NCBI GenBank assembly: GCA_900547595.1
Contig: URHE01000004.1
Coordinates: 7,290-71,289 of the forward strand
DNA length: 64,000 nt
Direction of reading: 5' to 3'
Source: an uncultured Desulfovibrio sp.
GTDB lineage: Bacteria > Desulfobacterota > Desulfovibrionia > Desulfovibrionales > Desulfovibrionaceae
Under the pieces are notes generated by a model. It worked only from the letters and a program-made list of their open reading frames with translations. It did not search any database and was not told the origin of the DNA. Positions 16,356-24,207 of the stretch are shown piece by piece (the first letter of the stretch is position 1; every line of letters begins with the position of its first letter). The position numbers and the translations under genes were made by a program.

Positions 16356-17581
16356 AGCGCTGCATCAGAAACCGCGCTGCCTGCAGCCTGCTCTGCGCCG
16401 TGGCCGTTCTGCTTGTGGCGGCGCGCGGCCCGGCTTTCGCCCGGCCACAAAATCTGGCCCAGCTTGCCGACATCACACGTTATCTTGTTGATGTGCCCAT
16501 GCCCGGGCCCATCACTTCGCTCTACCGGCCAAGATACAATACCGTTGCCGAGGCCGACCTCAAGATGACGCATGACGATGTCGCCTTTGTCGTGATGCTT
16601 CCCGGAGGGCCGCGCATCTATCCGCAGCGGTATCTTGTCTGGCATCAGGTAGTCAATGAACTCATCAATGACCATGCCTATGCCATCACCTATTGCCCCA
16701 TTACGGGCACGCTCATGGCATATGATGCCTCCATGCAGGGACTCAACCTCATTTTTGATGTGGAGAGCCACAGCAGTTCGGAGGGGACTTCCGGGTTTCT
16801 CTATGACGGCAACAGCGTCCTGACGGACCGCAATTCCGGCAGCCTCTGGCTTCAGGAGACCGGCATGGCCTTTGACGGCCAGCTTCTTGGGCGCGGCATG
16901 CCGACGCTGCCGGTTTTCTGGACGACCTGGGGCGCCGCGAGCCGCGTTTTTCCCGACGCGCCGGTGCTCGCCAAACCATACGGCAAGCGTCCTTACGGGC
17001 GCGACCCTTACGGCAGCTATCTCAAGAAAGACACCTATTATGACAATGACATCCTGGCGTACCAGCCGCGTTGGCTGGACAGGCGCTTTCATCGTAAGAC
17101 GCCCATGCTCTGTCTGGAATACGAAAACTTTCTGCTTGCCGTGGATATTGGCTACGTCAAAAAAAAGGGCGCGGTGAATTTTTTTCTCGGCCCCGCGCCG
17201 CTGCTGGCCGTCCATGACAAGCGTCTGGATGTCATACGCATCTACAGCCGCCAGATATGGGCCGATCCTTTCCTCTTTGTGATGCGGGAAGGCAGGCTCA
17301 TGGACCTCAATACCCGCAGCATCTGGGACACTGCCACCGGCAAGGCCACGGAAGGCAATATGCGCGGCGCTTCCATGAAAGAGTTTTTCGGGGTCTATTC
17401 CATGTGGTTCGCCTGGTACAGCCTCAATCCCGAGACCCTGGTCATCCCCGGCCCCGGTGAAGTTCCGGAGAACCTGCTCTCGCCCGAGGCGCCGGGGGTG
17501 GGGGATGCAGCGCCGGAGAACGAGCCCGGAAAAACGGAACATTCATTGCCCGGGGCGCCTCGTTGGGAACCAGCCCTGTAG
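16352..17581 (+). CDS. DUF3179 domain-containing exported protein
   Basis: This is an exported protein of a family without an established function. The 409-residue product starts at TTG 16352, overlapping the upstream stop, with a G-rich SD before it. It has a signal peptide (hydrophobic 9-28, ending PAFA). The DUF3179 core is seen as ALPxR-like PRYNTVAEADL, VVNELINDHAYAITYCPITGTLMAYDA (a conserved TYCP motif with Cys), then EGTSGFLYDGNSVLTDRNSGSLW and IDDELYLGR-like DGQLLGRGMPTLP. The C-terminal 40 residues are Pro/Glu-rich and look disordered. The overlap with the RmlD-like gene suggests coupled translation, though no functional link is obvious. Confidence 0.78.
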   Translation: MKRCIRNRAACSLLCAVAVLLVAARGPAFARPQNLAQLADITRYLVDVPMPGPITSLYRPRYNTVAEADLKMTHDDVAFVVMLPGGPRIYPQRYLVWHQVVNELINDHAYAITYCPITGTLMAYDASMQGLNLIFDVESHSSSEGTSGFLYDGNSVLTDRNSGSLWLQETGMAFDGQLLGRGMPTLPVFWTTWGAASRVFPDAPVLAKPYGKRPYGRDPYGSYLKKDTYYDNDILAYQPRWLDRRFHRKTPMLCLEYENFLLAVDIGYVKKKGAVNFFLGPAPLLAVHDKRLDVIRIYSRQIWADPFLFVMREGRLMDLNTRSIWDTATGKATEGNMRGASMKEFFGVYSMWFAWYSLNPETLVIPGPGEVPENLLSPEAPGVGDAAPENEPGKTEHSLPGAPRWEPAL

Positions 17582-17641
17582 GAATGGTGCGCGCGCCGCG
17601 CGAAAGGCCCGACGGTCGCGCTCCCACAGGGCGGCGAGCGC

Positions 17642-17670
17642 TTGCAAGCGGTGCGGTTTGCGGCTAAAAA
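17642..17670 (+). promoter_or_regulatory. Candidate promoter for gdhA
   Basis: TTGCAA (17642-17647), a 17-base spacer and TAAAAA (17665-17670) sit about 55 bases before the gdhA ATG. They lie in a short AT-rich patch within an otherwise GC-rich gap. Confidence 0.4.
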
Positions 17671-17724
17671 TTTTTGCGGATTCGTGAACCGGGGCGCTCC
17701 GGCGCCCGAGAAAAGGAGCAGAGA

Positions 17725-19074
17725 ATGGCATATGTGCAGCGCGTGATGGAGAGCCTGAAAGAACGGTACAGCTGCGAGCCGGTCTTTCTTCAGGCTGTGC
17801 AGGAAGTCTTGCAGAGCCTCGCGCCCATCCTTGAAAAAAACGGCAAATATGAGGATTACCGTATCCTGGAACGCATCACCGAGCCGGAGCGCATCATCAC
17901 CTTCCGGGTGGACTGGGTGGATGACCAGGGCAGGATCCAGGTCAACCGCGGCTACCGGGTCCAGTATAATTCGGCCATCGGCCCGTACAAGGGCGGCCTG
18001 CGCCTCCATCCGAGCGTCAATCTGGGCATTCTCAAGTTCCTCGGCTTTGAGCAGATTTTCAAGAATTCGCTCACCGGCCTTGCCATCGGCGGTGGCAAGG
18101 GTGGCTCGGACTTTGACCCCAAGGGCAAGTCGGAAATGGAAGTCATGCGCTTCTGCCAGGCGTTCATGACCGAACTGTTTCGCCATATCGGCGCCACCAT
18201 CGATGTGCCCGCCGGCGACATCGGCGTGGGCGGCCGCGAGATCGGCTTCCTGTTCGGCCAGTACAAGCGGCTTACCAGGAGTTACGAGGGCGTGCTTACG
18301 GGCAAGAACCTGCTGTTCGGTGGTTCCCTCGCGCGGACCGAAGCCACGGGATATGGCGTGGTCTATTTCGCCCAGGCCATGCTTCAGGACCGCAAGGAAA
18401 ACCTGGAAGGCAAGCCCTGCGCTGTTTCGGGCGCCGGGAACGTGGCCATCTACTGCTGCCAGAAGCTCCATGAAATCGGGGCCAGGCCGGTCACGGTGTC
18501 GGATTCGCGCGGCATGATCCATGACCCGGACGGCATCCGTGTGGATGTGCTGCGCCAGGTCAAGGAAGTGGAGCGCGCCTCCCTGACGCGGTATGCCGAG
18601 CTCGTGCCCTCGGCAAAATACACGCCCGTTGCCGACTACCCCAAGGGACGCAACGCCGTGTGGAACGTGCCCTGCTTTGCCGCGTTCCCCTGCGCGACGC
18701 AGAACGAGCTTAATCTGGCCGATGCGGAGGCCCTGCTTGCCAATGGCTGCAAGTGCGTTGCCGAAGGCGCCAACATGCCTTCCACGCTGGACGCGGTACA
18801 TGCCTTCGTCAAGGCTGGCATCGCCTACGGGCCGGCCAAGGCGGCCAATGCGGGCGGCGTTGCCACGAGCCAGCTGGAAATGGCCCAGAACGCGAGCATG
18901 CAGATTTGGGATTTTGCCACAGTGGATCAGAAGCTCCACGGCATCATGAACAATATCTACAAAAACGCTGCCGAAACCGCGAAGGAATTCGGCCAGCCCG
19001 GCAATCTCGTCATGGGCGCCAATATCGCCGGCTTCCGCAAGGTGGCGGATGCCATGATCGCCCAGGGCGTCTAG
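17725..19074 (+). CDS. gdhA: NADP-specific glutamate dehydrogenase
   Basis: This enzyme catalyses reductive amination of 2-oxoglutarate to glutamate for ammonium assimilation. The 449-residue length matches the hexameric NADP(H) class. Visible features are ERIITFRVDWVDDQG, the substrate-binding PYKGGLRLHPSVN, GGGKGGSDFDPKGKS with the catalytic-site lysines, PAGDIGVGGREIG, and the Rossmann AVSGAGNVAIY motif. SARTEATGYG in this family appears here as LARTEATGYG. The ATG at 17725 follows AAGGAG. The gene appears monocistronic, with a promoter candidate at 17642-17670 and a hairpin at 19091-19131. Confidence 0.95.
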   Translation: MAYVQRVMESLKERYSCEPVFLQAVQEVLQSLAPILEKNGKYEDYRILERITEPERIITFRVDWVDDQGRIQVNRGYRVQYNSAIGPYKGGLRLHPSVNLGILKFLGFEQIFKNSLTGLAIGGGKGGSDFDPKGKSEMEVMRFCQAFMTELFRHIGATIDVPAGDIGVGGREIGFLFGQYKRLTRSYEGVLTGKNLLFGGSLARTEATGYGVVYFAQAMLQDRKENLEGKPCAVSGAGNVAIYCCQKLHEIGARPVTVSDSRGMIHDPDGIRVDVLRQVKEVERASLTRYAELVPSAKYTPVADYPKGRNAVWNVPCFAAFPCATQNELNLADAEALLANGCKCVAEGANMPSTLDAVHAFVKAGIAYGPAKAANAGGVATSQLEMAQNASMQIWDFATVDQKLHGIMNNIYKNAAETAKEFGQPGNLVMGANIAGFRKVADAMIAQGV

Positions 19075-19090
19075 CTCTTCGGATTCCGAT

Positions 19091-19131
19091 GGGCTGTTCA
19101 CTCTCGCCGGAACGGGAAGGGTGGACAGCCC
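19091..19131 (+). terminator. Candidate terminator after gdhA
   Basis: An 11-bp stem with one G.U pair, GGGCTGTTCAC / GTGGACAGCCC, begins 17 bases after the gdhA stop. The following sequence (ATTGCCATCTTG) is only weakly T-rich. Confidence 0.45.
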
Positions 19132-19254
19132 ATTGCCATCTTGTCCCTCCCGCGTGTTGTCAGCAGGAACGGAGCGGCCCCGCCGCCTCCGCGCCAGACC
19201 GTTTGAAATTGCGGCAACATGCCGCCCGCAACCATTCCGACCGGAATCTTGCTG

Positions 19255-19296
19255 GAACAAAAAGAATGCCAAGGTCTTTTGGACGTTGGCATTCTT
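19255..19296 (-). terminator. Intrinsic terminator for tRNA-Arg
   Basis: A perfect 11-bp inverted repeat AAGAATGCCAA / TTGGCATTCTT (19262-19272, 19286-19296) lies just past the tRNA 3' end. On the minus strand the stem runs into CTTTTTGTTCC, a good U-tract, which gives the orientation. Confidence 0.75.
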
Positions 19297-19311
19297 GACT
19301 GTACCCCAATA

Positions 19312-19388
19312 TGGTGCGCCCGGCAGGAATCGAACCTGCGGCCTACAGCTTAGGAGGCTGTCGCTCTATCCGACTGAGCTACGAGCGC
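19312..19388 (-). tRNA. tRNA-Arg (anticodon CCU)
   Basis: The minus strand folds as a complete cloverleaf. The acceptor GCGCTCG pairs with CGGGCGC, the D-arm is GCTC..GAGC, the anticodon stem is ACAGC/GCTGT with loop CTCCTAA (anticodon CCT, reading AGG), and the T-arm contains GGTTCGAATCC. CCA is encoded at 19312-19314. It has its own promoter (19398-19426) and terminator (19255-19296). AGG is a rare codon in GC-rich genomes. Confidence 0.96.
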
Positions 19389-19397
19389 GTGAGAGCA

Positions 19398-19426
19398 TTG
19401 GTAGGCTGTAAAGGTACGGCTGTCAA
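19398..19426 (-). promoter_or_regulatory. Promoter for tRNA-Arg(CCU)
   Basis: On the minus strand a perfect TTGACA (19426-19421), a 17-base spacer and TACCAA (19403-19398) end 10 bases before the tRNA 5' end. Confidence 0.6.
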
Positions 19427-19784
19427 GGGTTTTCTATTGCCGGAGACAGGCCGGCCCGCAATGGCCGCGTGTTGGCCGGACGGATATGAAGCAATGCGGG
19501 GCCGGGTGGGCTCCTCTGCCGGAAGCGGTATTCCCGGGCGTCTTAGAGCATTTTGTGATTGAAAATATCCATTTTCAATGGCGGCGCCGTCCGCTATTTC
19601 ACGTCCCGAACGCGGTCTGGATGCTGCGTCATCCGTTCGAACGCAGCGAGTTACGGATGACGACAGTAATTTGTTTTACCCAAAAGGACATCAAAGAAAC
19701 TGCTGTTGCCATCCGTAAGCGGCAGAGCCGCCAACGGCTACCGCGTCTCCAGAGCGGTTTGGCTACTCTCATTCCCAAACCGCC
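19427..19784. repeat. Gene-free, inverted-repeat-rich gap
   Basis: No protein gene is supported. Three separate perfect inverted repeats are present. The first is ATTGAAAAT/ATTTTCAAT with a 4-base loop (19558-19579). The second is CGTCATCCGT/ACGGATGACG with a 16-base spacer (19627-19662), and CATCCGTAA at 19710-19718 can also pair with TTACGGATG. The third is GCGGTTTGG-N12-CCAAACCGC (19754-19783), lying just past the DUF1992 stop where it may end the mutS transcript. The stretch 19545-19710 is visibly more AT-rich than its surroundings. Confidence 0.6.
19754..19783 (-). repeat. GCGGTTTGG-N12-CCAAACCGC palindromic element, copy 1
   Basis: This is a perfect 9-bp inverted repeat with a 12-base loop, immediately downstream of the mutS-DUF1992 unit. 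The same arms with the same loop length recur at 47818-47847, with different loop sequence. It may serve as a terminator for the minus-strand unit. Confidence 0.6.
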
Positions 19785-20207
19785 CTACGTCTCATGTTCG
19801 TTGCGCGCGCCGGCGCGTGTTTTGCCGCCACCTTCCAGCCGCGCGAGAATCCGGTCATAATAGGGGTCGTGTTCTTCCAGCTGCAGGGAGCGTTCATGCC
19901 GCATGCGTGCGCGGAGTATCAGAAAGCGCAGCCGTTCCATCTGGCGCAGGCGTTCACGCTCGTCATCACAGGTTTCAAGCAGGTCGGCAAGCTTTTGGAT
20001 ATCTTTCCGTTCTTCAAGCTCCGGCGGAAGGCAATTGGCATTGCGCAGAATGGTATAGGCCATGCGAAGCTCTTCGGGCACATGACTCATGTCGTCCAGC
20101 TGCAACGGACGTCCGGCGCCGGGGAGGTTGTCGAACTCGCCGCGTTCCAAGGCTTCCTGGATGCGTCGTTCGGCAATGGCCCCAAGGATCGATAGTTCTC
20201 CACTCAT
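19785..20207 (-). CDS. DUF1992 domain-containing protein (DnaJC28-like)
   Basis: This is a small cytoplasmic protein of unknown function. The 140-residue product carries the DUF1992 signature near the N-terminus: AERRIQEALERGEFDNLPGAGRPL, with the LPGxGKPL-like box at residues 28-35, followed by helical charged sequence. It lacks a J domain despite the family's link to DnaJ-homologue C28. The ATG overlaps the mutS TGA as ATGA, so translation is probably coupled to mutS. A role in DNA repair is not established for the family and would be inference from position only. Confidence 0.82.
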   Translation of the reverse strand: MSGELSILGAIAERRIQEALERGEFDNLPGAGRPLQLDDMSHVPEELRMAYTILRNANCLPPELEERKDIQKLADLLETCDDERERLRQMERLRFLILRARMRHERSLQLEEHDPYYDRILARLEGGGKTRAGARNEHET

Positions 20208-22948
20208 GCGTCACCGGCCGGAGGGACTGTGTTCCCTGTCTGATCCGTTCCCCAGCGGCGCTTCCAGTCCATCAGGAGCTTGAGCGCTTCCAGCGGGCTG
20301 AGTTCCTCCGGTTCCAGGTGTTCCAGAAGCTGGAGCAGGGGATGCGGGGGAACAGCTTCCGGCGCCGCCCGTGGAGGTCGGCCGACGCTCCCGGCGGCTT
20401 CCGCCGCAGGCGCCGGGTTCAGATCCATGCCCGGCAGCGTCAGCGAGGCGGCCACCAGATTCTTGCGTCCGGTTTCCCTGCTGCGCTCCAGGGCGGCCAG
20501 AATGGCCCGCGCGCGATGGACCACCGGTACGGGGACACCCGCGAGCCGCGCCACCTCAACGCCATAGCTCCTGTCTGACGGGCCCGGCACCAGCTTGTGC
20601 AGGAACAGAATATCGTTATTATGCTCGCGGATGGCGATATTCATGGTGAAAACACCGGGGATGCGCCCCTCCAGCGCCGTCAGCTCGTGATAGTGGGTGG
20701 CGAAAAGCGTCCGCAGTTCACCGCCGCCACGCGCCGCGAGGTCTTCCACCACCGCCCAGGCCAGGGCCATGCCGTCATAGGTGCTGGTGCCCCGGCCGAT
20801 TTCGTCAAGGATGACGAGGCTGCGTTTCGTCGCCTGGCGCAGAATACGCGCCGTCTCCATCATCTCGACCATGAAGGTGCTCTGCCCGCGAGCCAGGTCA
20901 TCCGAAGCCCCCACCCGTGAGAAGAGGCGATCCACAAGGCCGATGACGGCCTTTTCGGCAGGCACCATGGAACCCATTTGCGCAAGAAGGCAAATGAGCG
21001 CCACCTGCCGCAATACGGTGGATTTGCCCGCCATGTTCGGCCCGGTGAGCAGGCAGAGGCGGTGGCTGGCATTCAGGCGCAGGTCATTGGGCACAAAATT
21101 CGCGCTCCCGACCATGCTCTCGACCACCGGATGCCGCCCCTGCCGGATATCCAGCTCCGAGCCTTCGGTGAGAGTGGGACGGCGCCAGGCATTGCGGCGG
21201 CCGACCTCGGCCAGGCATTGCCAGTAGTCAAGATGCGCGAGCAGATCCGCCATGTGGACAAGACGTGCGCGCTGGTCGGCAATGTGGGCGCGCAAATCCT
21301 GAAACATCTGGTATTCCAGACTTTTGCGCTTGTCAGCAGCGGAGAGCAGTTCCTCTTCAAGTGCCTTGAGTTCTTCGGTGGTAAACCGTTCGGCATTGAC
21401 GAGCGTTTGGCGGCGGATGAAATGCGGCGGTGGCGGCCCGGAATATGCCGCGCGCGAAAGCTCGTAAAAGTAACCGAATACCCTGTTGTAACCCAGTTTC
21501 AGCCGCGTCAGGCCGGTTTTGCGCTGTTCTTCCTCCAGCAGGCGCTGGAGCTTTTGTTCGCCATGCTCCACGAGATCGAGCAGGGCGTCCAAATCCGCGT
21601 TGAAACCCTCCCGGAACAGCCCGCCATCCGTGATGACGGCGGGCGGACTGTCGACCAGGGCAGACTGGAGCAGGGCGGCGCAATCCTCAAGATCGTCCCA
21701 TGCCCTGAGAAGCTCGTAGAGGGGTTCGGGCAGGGACTCTCCCCTGCTCTGACTTTCCGTGAGATAGCGCCCATCCTCCGGGCGGATCAGCGTTGCCCGC
21801 ACTGCGGGCAGGGCGGCGAGGCTTTCGCGCAGGGCGATGAAGTCCCTGGGGGAACTCCGGTTGAGGCAGATGCGCGTGGAAAGGCGCTCCAGATCATAGA
21901 CCTTGTCCAGCGCGACGCGGAGCGCGGCCCGCAGTTCGTCGTTGTCGTGCAGGAACGCCACGGCCTCCTGGATGCGGCGGATGGGCGCGGCTTCACGCCA
22001 GGGGTGGCGAAGCATGTCTTCCAGAAAGCGGCCGCCCATGGGCGTCATGGTCATGTCAAGGGTATGCCGTAAGGTTCCCTTGCCCTTGTGGCCATTGAGG
22101 CGGACAAAAATTTCAAGATTGCGCTCGGTGATCTCATCCACCAGAAGGCGGCGTCCGAGATTGAGTGGCCGGAAGGGCATGAGATGGTCCGGACTGCGCT
22201 TCTGGGTCTGATCCAGATAGGCAAGCAGGGCGCCGCAGGCGCGCATGAGGGTAGCCTTGCCCTCCAGCCCCAGAGCGGCGGCTTCGCGAACGCCCTGGGC
22301 CGCCAGCACCCGCTCCGTGGCGCGCTTGTTGTCGAAGTGCTGCGCCGGCATGCGGACCAGCCGGATATCCTCCAGAAGGCAACGCGGCGGGACCTCCAGC
22401 CCCTCGGGCACCAGAAGCTCCCGCGGCGCGAGTTTCTGCGCCCATTGCCAGAGGTCCGCCTCTTTCCTGAATTCCACTCCCGACCACTGCCCGGTGGAAA
22501 CATCCGCCCAGGCAAAGGCGCTCCGCCCCAGGCCCGTATCGTGGCAGACGGCGCCAAGGTAATTATGGCTGCCCGCGCCAAGATTGGCATCGTCCAGCAC
22601 CGTGCCCGGCGTGAGAACGCAGGTGACCGCGCGTTTGACAATGCCCCTGGCGTCCCTGGGGTCTTCCACCTGATCGCAGATGGCCACGCGGTAACCCCGG
22701 TCCACCAGTTGCGCCATATAGCTCTGCGCGGCATGCCAGGGGACGCCGCACATGGGAATGGCATTCCCGCCTTCCTTGCCCCGGCTGGTCAGGGCAATCT
22801 GGAGTTCCCGCGAGGCTGTGGCGGCATCCTCAAAGAAAAGTTCATAAAAATCTCCCATGCGATACATGAGCAGGGCATCCGGGTACTCGGCCTTGATGCC
22901 CAGATACTGCTCAAGCATGGGGGTCAGTTTTGGCGGAAGTTCAGGCAT
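20204..22948 (-). CDS. mutS: DNA mismatch repair protein MutS
   Basis: MutS recognises mismatches and small loops and recruits MutL using ATP. The 914-residue protein shows the N-terminal mismatch-binding MYRMGDFYELFFEDA (Phe-x-Glu as FYE, residues about 31-44), connector and lever domains, and the ATPase with Walker A GPNMAGKST at about residue 635, VDRLFSRVGASDDLARGQSTFMVEM, Walker B LVILDEIGRGTSTYDG and FATHYHEL. The C-terminal EELSPLEALKLLMDWK segment matches the tetramerisation tail. The frame is open to 23011, but alignment favours MPELPPKLTPMLEQY at 22948; its SD is weak. It overlaps the downstream DUF1992 gene by four bases. Confidence 0.95.
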   Translation of the reverse strand: MPELPPKLTPMLEQYLGIKAEYPDALLMYRMGDFYELFFEDAATASRELQIALTSRGKEGGNAIPMCGVPWHAAQSYMAQLVDRGYRVAICDQVEDPRDARGIVKRAVTCVLTPGTVLDDANLGAGSHNYLGAVCHDTGLGRSAFAWADVSTGQWSGVEFRKEADLWQWAQKLAPRELLVPEGLEVPPRCLLEDIRLVRMPAQHFDNKRATERVLAAQGVREAAALGLEGKATLMRACGALLAYLDQTQKRSPDHLMPFRPLNLGRRLLVDEITERNLEIFVRLNGHKGKGTLRHTLDMTMTPMGGRFLEDMLRHPWREAAPIRRIQEAVAFLHDNDELRAALRVALDKVYDLERLSTRICLNRSSPRDFIALRESLAALPAVRATLIRPEDGRYLTESQSRGESLPEPLYELLRAWDDLEDCAALLQSALVDSPPAVITDGGLFREGFNADLDALLDLVEHGEQKLQRLLEEEQRKTGLTRLKLGYNRVFGYFYELSRAAYSGPPPPHFIRRQTLVNAERFTTEELKALEEELLSAADKRKSLEYQMFQDLRAHIADQRARLVHMADLLAHLDYWQCLAEVGRRNAWRRPTLTEGSELDIRQGRHPVVESMVGSANFVPNDLRLNASHRLCLLTGPNMAGKSTVLRQVALICLLAQMGSMVPAEKAVIGLVDRLFSRVGASDDLARGQSTFMVEMMETARILRQATKRSLVILDEIGRGTSTYDGMALAWAVVEDLAARGGGELRTLFATHYHELTALEGRIPGVFTMNIAIREHNNDILFLHKLVPGPSDRSYGVEVARLAGVPVPVVHRARAILAALERSRETGRKNLVAASLTLPGMDLNPAPAAEAAGSVGRPPRAAPEAVPPHPLLQLLEHLEPEELSPLEALKLLMDWKRRWGTDQTGNTVPPAGDA

Positions 22949-23056
22949 GGCCCAAGCGCTGGCTGATCGGAAAGGAGGTGTTGGATTGCGTGCGGAGAGA
23001 GCTTCCCGCATGGGGGAATGCCGCGAACGGCCATTCCCCCATGCAGCCGGAAAAAA

Positions 23057-23500
23057 TCAGGCCCGGGAGTTGGCGGTTTCGCCGGATTCCTTGGGGGCAG
23101 CCGGGACGGCGGCAGGCGACGGCGCAACGGGCGCCGGGGCGGGATCTGCGGTTTTCTTGTGATGGAAGAGCGAGTGCTTCGCGCCGTCACCGCCAGCAAT
23201 GTCCTTCTTGAGCCTGGCGAGTTCCTTTTCCAGCGAGGAAATATGCCAGCGGGATTTCACCAGTCTGGCCGAGGTATTGCACCTGTCCCAGAAAAGCAGC
23301 GCCAGCGAAAGGAGCGCCCCCACAAAGAAAGCCGCGATCACCAGGAAATAGAAGGGCAGCGGTATGGACGTCATGGGAGGGATGAAGAAAAGATTCAGCG
23401 TCAGCTCAAGTTGCTGCGAAAGCGCGGTCTGGTTCTGGAAAAAGAACACCAGCGCCAGAAAAATGAGGAGGGCGAGCACAAGGGCCTTGATGTAGCGCAT
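23057..23500 (-). CDS. LapA domain-containing membrane protein
   Basis: This is a small inner-membrane protein with a LapA (formerly DUF1049) domain, linked in enterobacteria to lipopolysaccharide assembly control. The 147-residue product has two transmembrane segments (residues about 5-22 and 45-68), FFFQNQTAL between them as in the family, then a coiled-coil-like LEKELARLKKDI stretch and a Pro/Ala-rich tail. The long frame upstream (to 23743) is not coding: the ATG at 23500 follows AAGGAG and opens the first helix. It lies between mutS and the HIT gene on the same strand. Confidence 0.8.
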   Translation of the reverse strand: MRYIKALVLALLIFLALVFFFQNQTALSQQLELTLNLFFIPPMTSIPLPFYFLVIAAFFVGALLSLALLFWDRCNTSARLVKSRWHISSLEKELARLKKDIAGGDGAKHSLFHHKKTADPAPAPVAPSPAAVPAAPKESGETANSRA

Positions 23501-23591
23501 ACGATTCTCCTTACAGCAGGAACTGACTCCGGTTTTTCCGGAACGCGGTTCCGCGAAGGGCCTGCGCCCGCGCGGCTCCCGGCCCCATGTT

Positions 23592-24122
23592 TTATTGGGC
23601 GGGTTGCCGCGCAGGGGAGCCATTCCCCGGCGCGCGCGACCCGGAAGCGCGAAAATGCGGCAAGAGTTCGGCATAGGTCCGGCAAAGATGCTCCGGCAGG
23701 GTGCGGACCTCATCCATAACCGCCATGAAGGAAGAATCGCCATTCCAGCGGGGAACCAGATGAAAATGCAGATGCTCGCGGATGCCGGCGCCCGCGGCCT
23801 CGCCCTGGTTCAGCCCCACATTGAGGCCCTGACAGTTAAAGTGACACTTGAGGATCGTGGTGCAGCGTTGCAGAAGCTCCATGATCTCGCGGGATTCGTC
23901 GTTCGTCAGGTCTTCAAGCGCCATGACATGCCGGTAGGGACACACCATGAGATGCCCGTTATTATACGGGAATTTGTTCATGATGACGAAACTGGCCTTC
24001 CCACGATACAGCACCAGACGTTCGGCGTCTTCTTCCGTTCCTTCCGGCAGGCAGAAAACACATTCGTCGGGCTTGGGGCCAAGAATGTACTCGATACGCC
24101 AGGGTGCCCAGAGCTGTTTCAT
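23592..24122 (-). CDS. HIT family protein (Ap4A phosphorylase-like)
   Basis: This is a histidine-triad nucleotide hydrolase/transferase of the Ap4A-phosphorylase-like branch. The 176-residue protein carries the triad H117-x-H119-x-H121 (HLHFHLVP), NKFPYNNGHLMV, and a Cys21-x2-Cys24 pair likely to bind zinc together with His65 and a later His. The N-terminus MKQLWAPWRIEYI is diagnostic of this branch. The start at 24122 is preferred over 24140 on that basis, although the SD is weak. The substrate is probably a dinucleoside polyphosphate or adenylylated compound, by family. Confidence 0.85.
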   Translation of the reverse strand: MKQLWAPWRIEYILGPKPDECVFCLPEGTEEDAERLVLYRGKASFVIMNKFPYNNGHLMVCPYRHVMALEDLTNDESREIMELLQRCTTILKCHFNCQGLNVGLNQGEAAGAGIREHLHFHLVPRWNGDSSFMAVMDEVRTLPEHLCRTYAELLPHFRASGSRAPGNGSPARQPAQ

Positions 24123-24207
24123 GATACCACGACTATACACGCTCCCATTGAGCGGGGCAAGCCTTGAAATGGACCCGGCGCGCGCTCAGCCGTTCCGGTG
24201 CGGCAAT

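Noticed and set aside
19312..19784. Integrative element attached to tRNA-Arg
   Set aside because: No integrase is adjacent and no direct repeat of the tRNA 3' end was found nearby; the gap is only about 400 bases.
22930..23211. Plus-strand frame following AAGGAGGTG near 22974
   Set aside because: The SD-like string is real, but the frame is antisense to mutS and the LapA gene ends and has no protein-like pattern. The string is probably chance.
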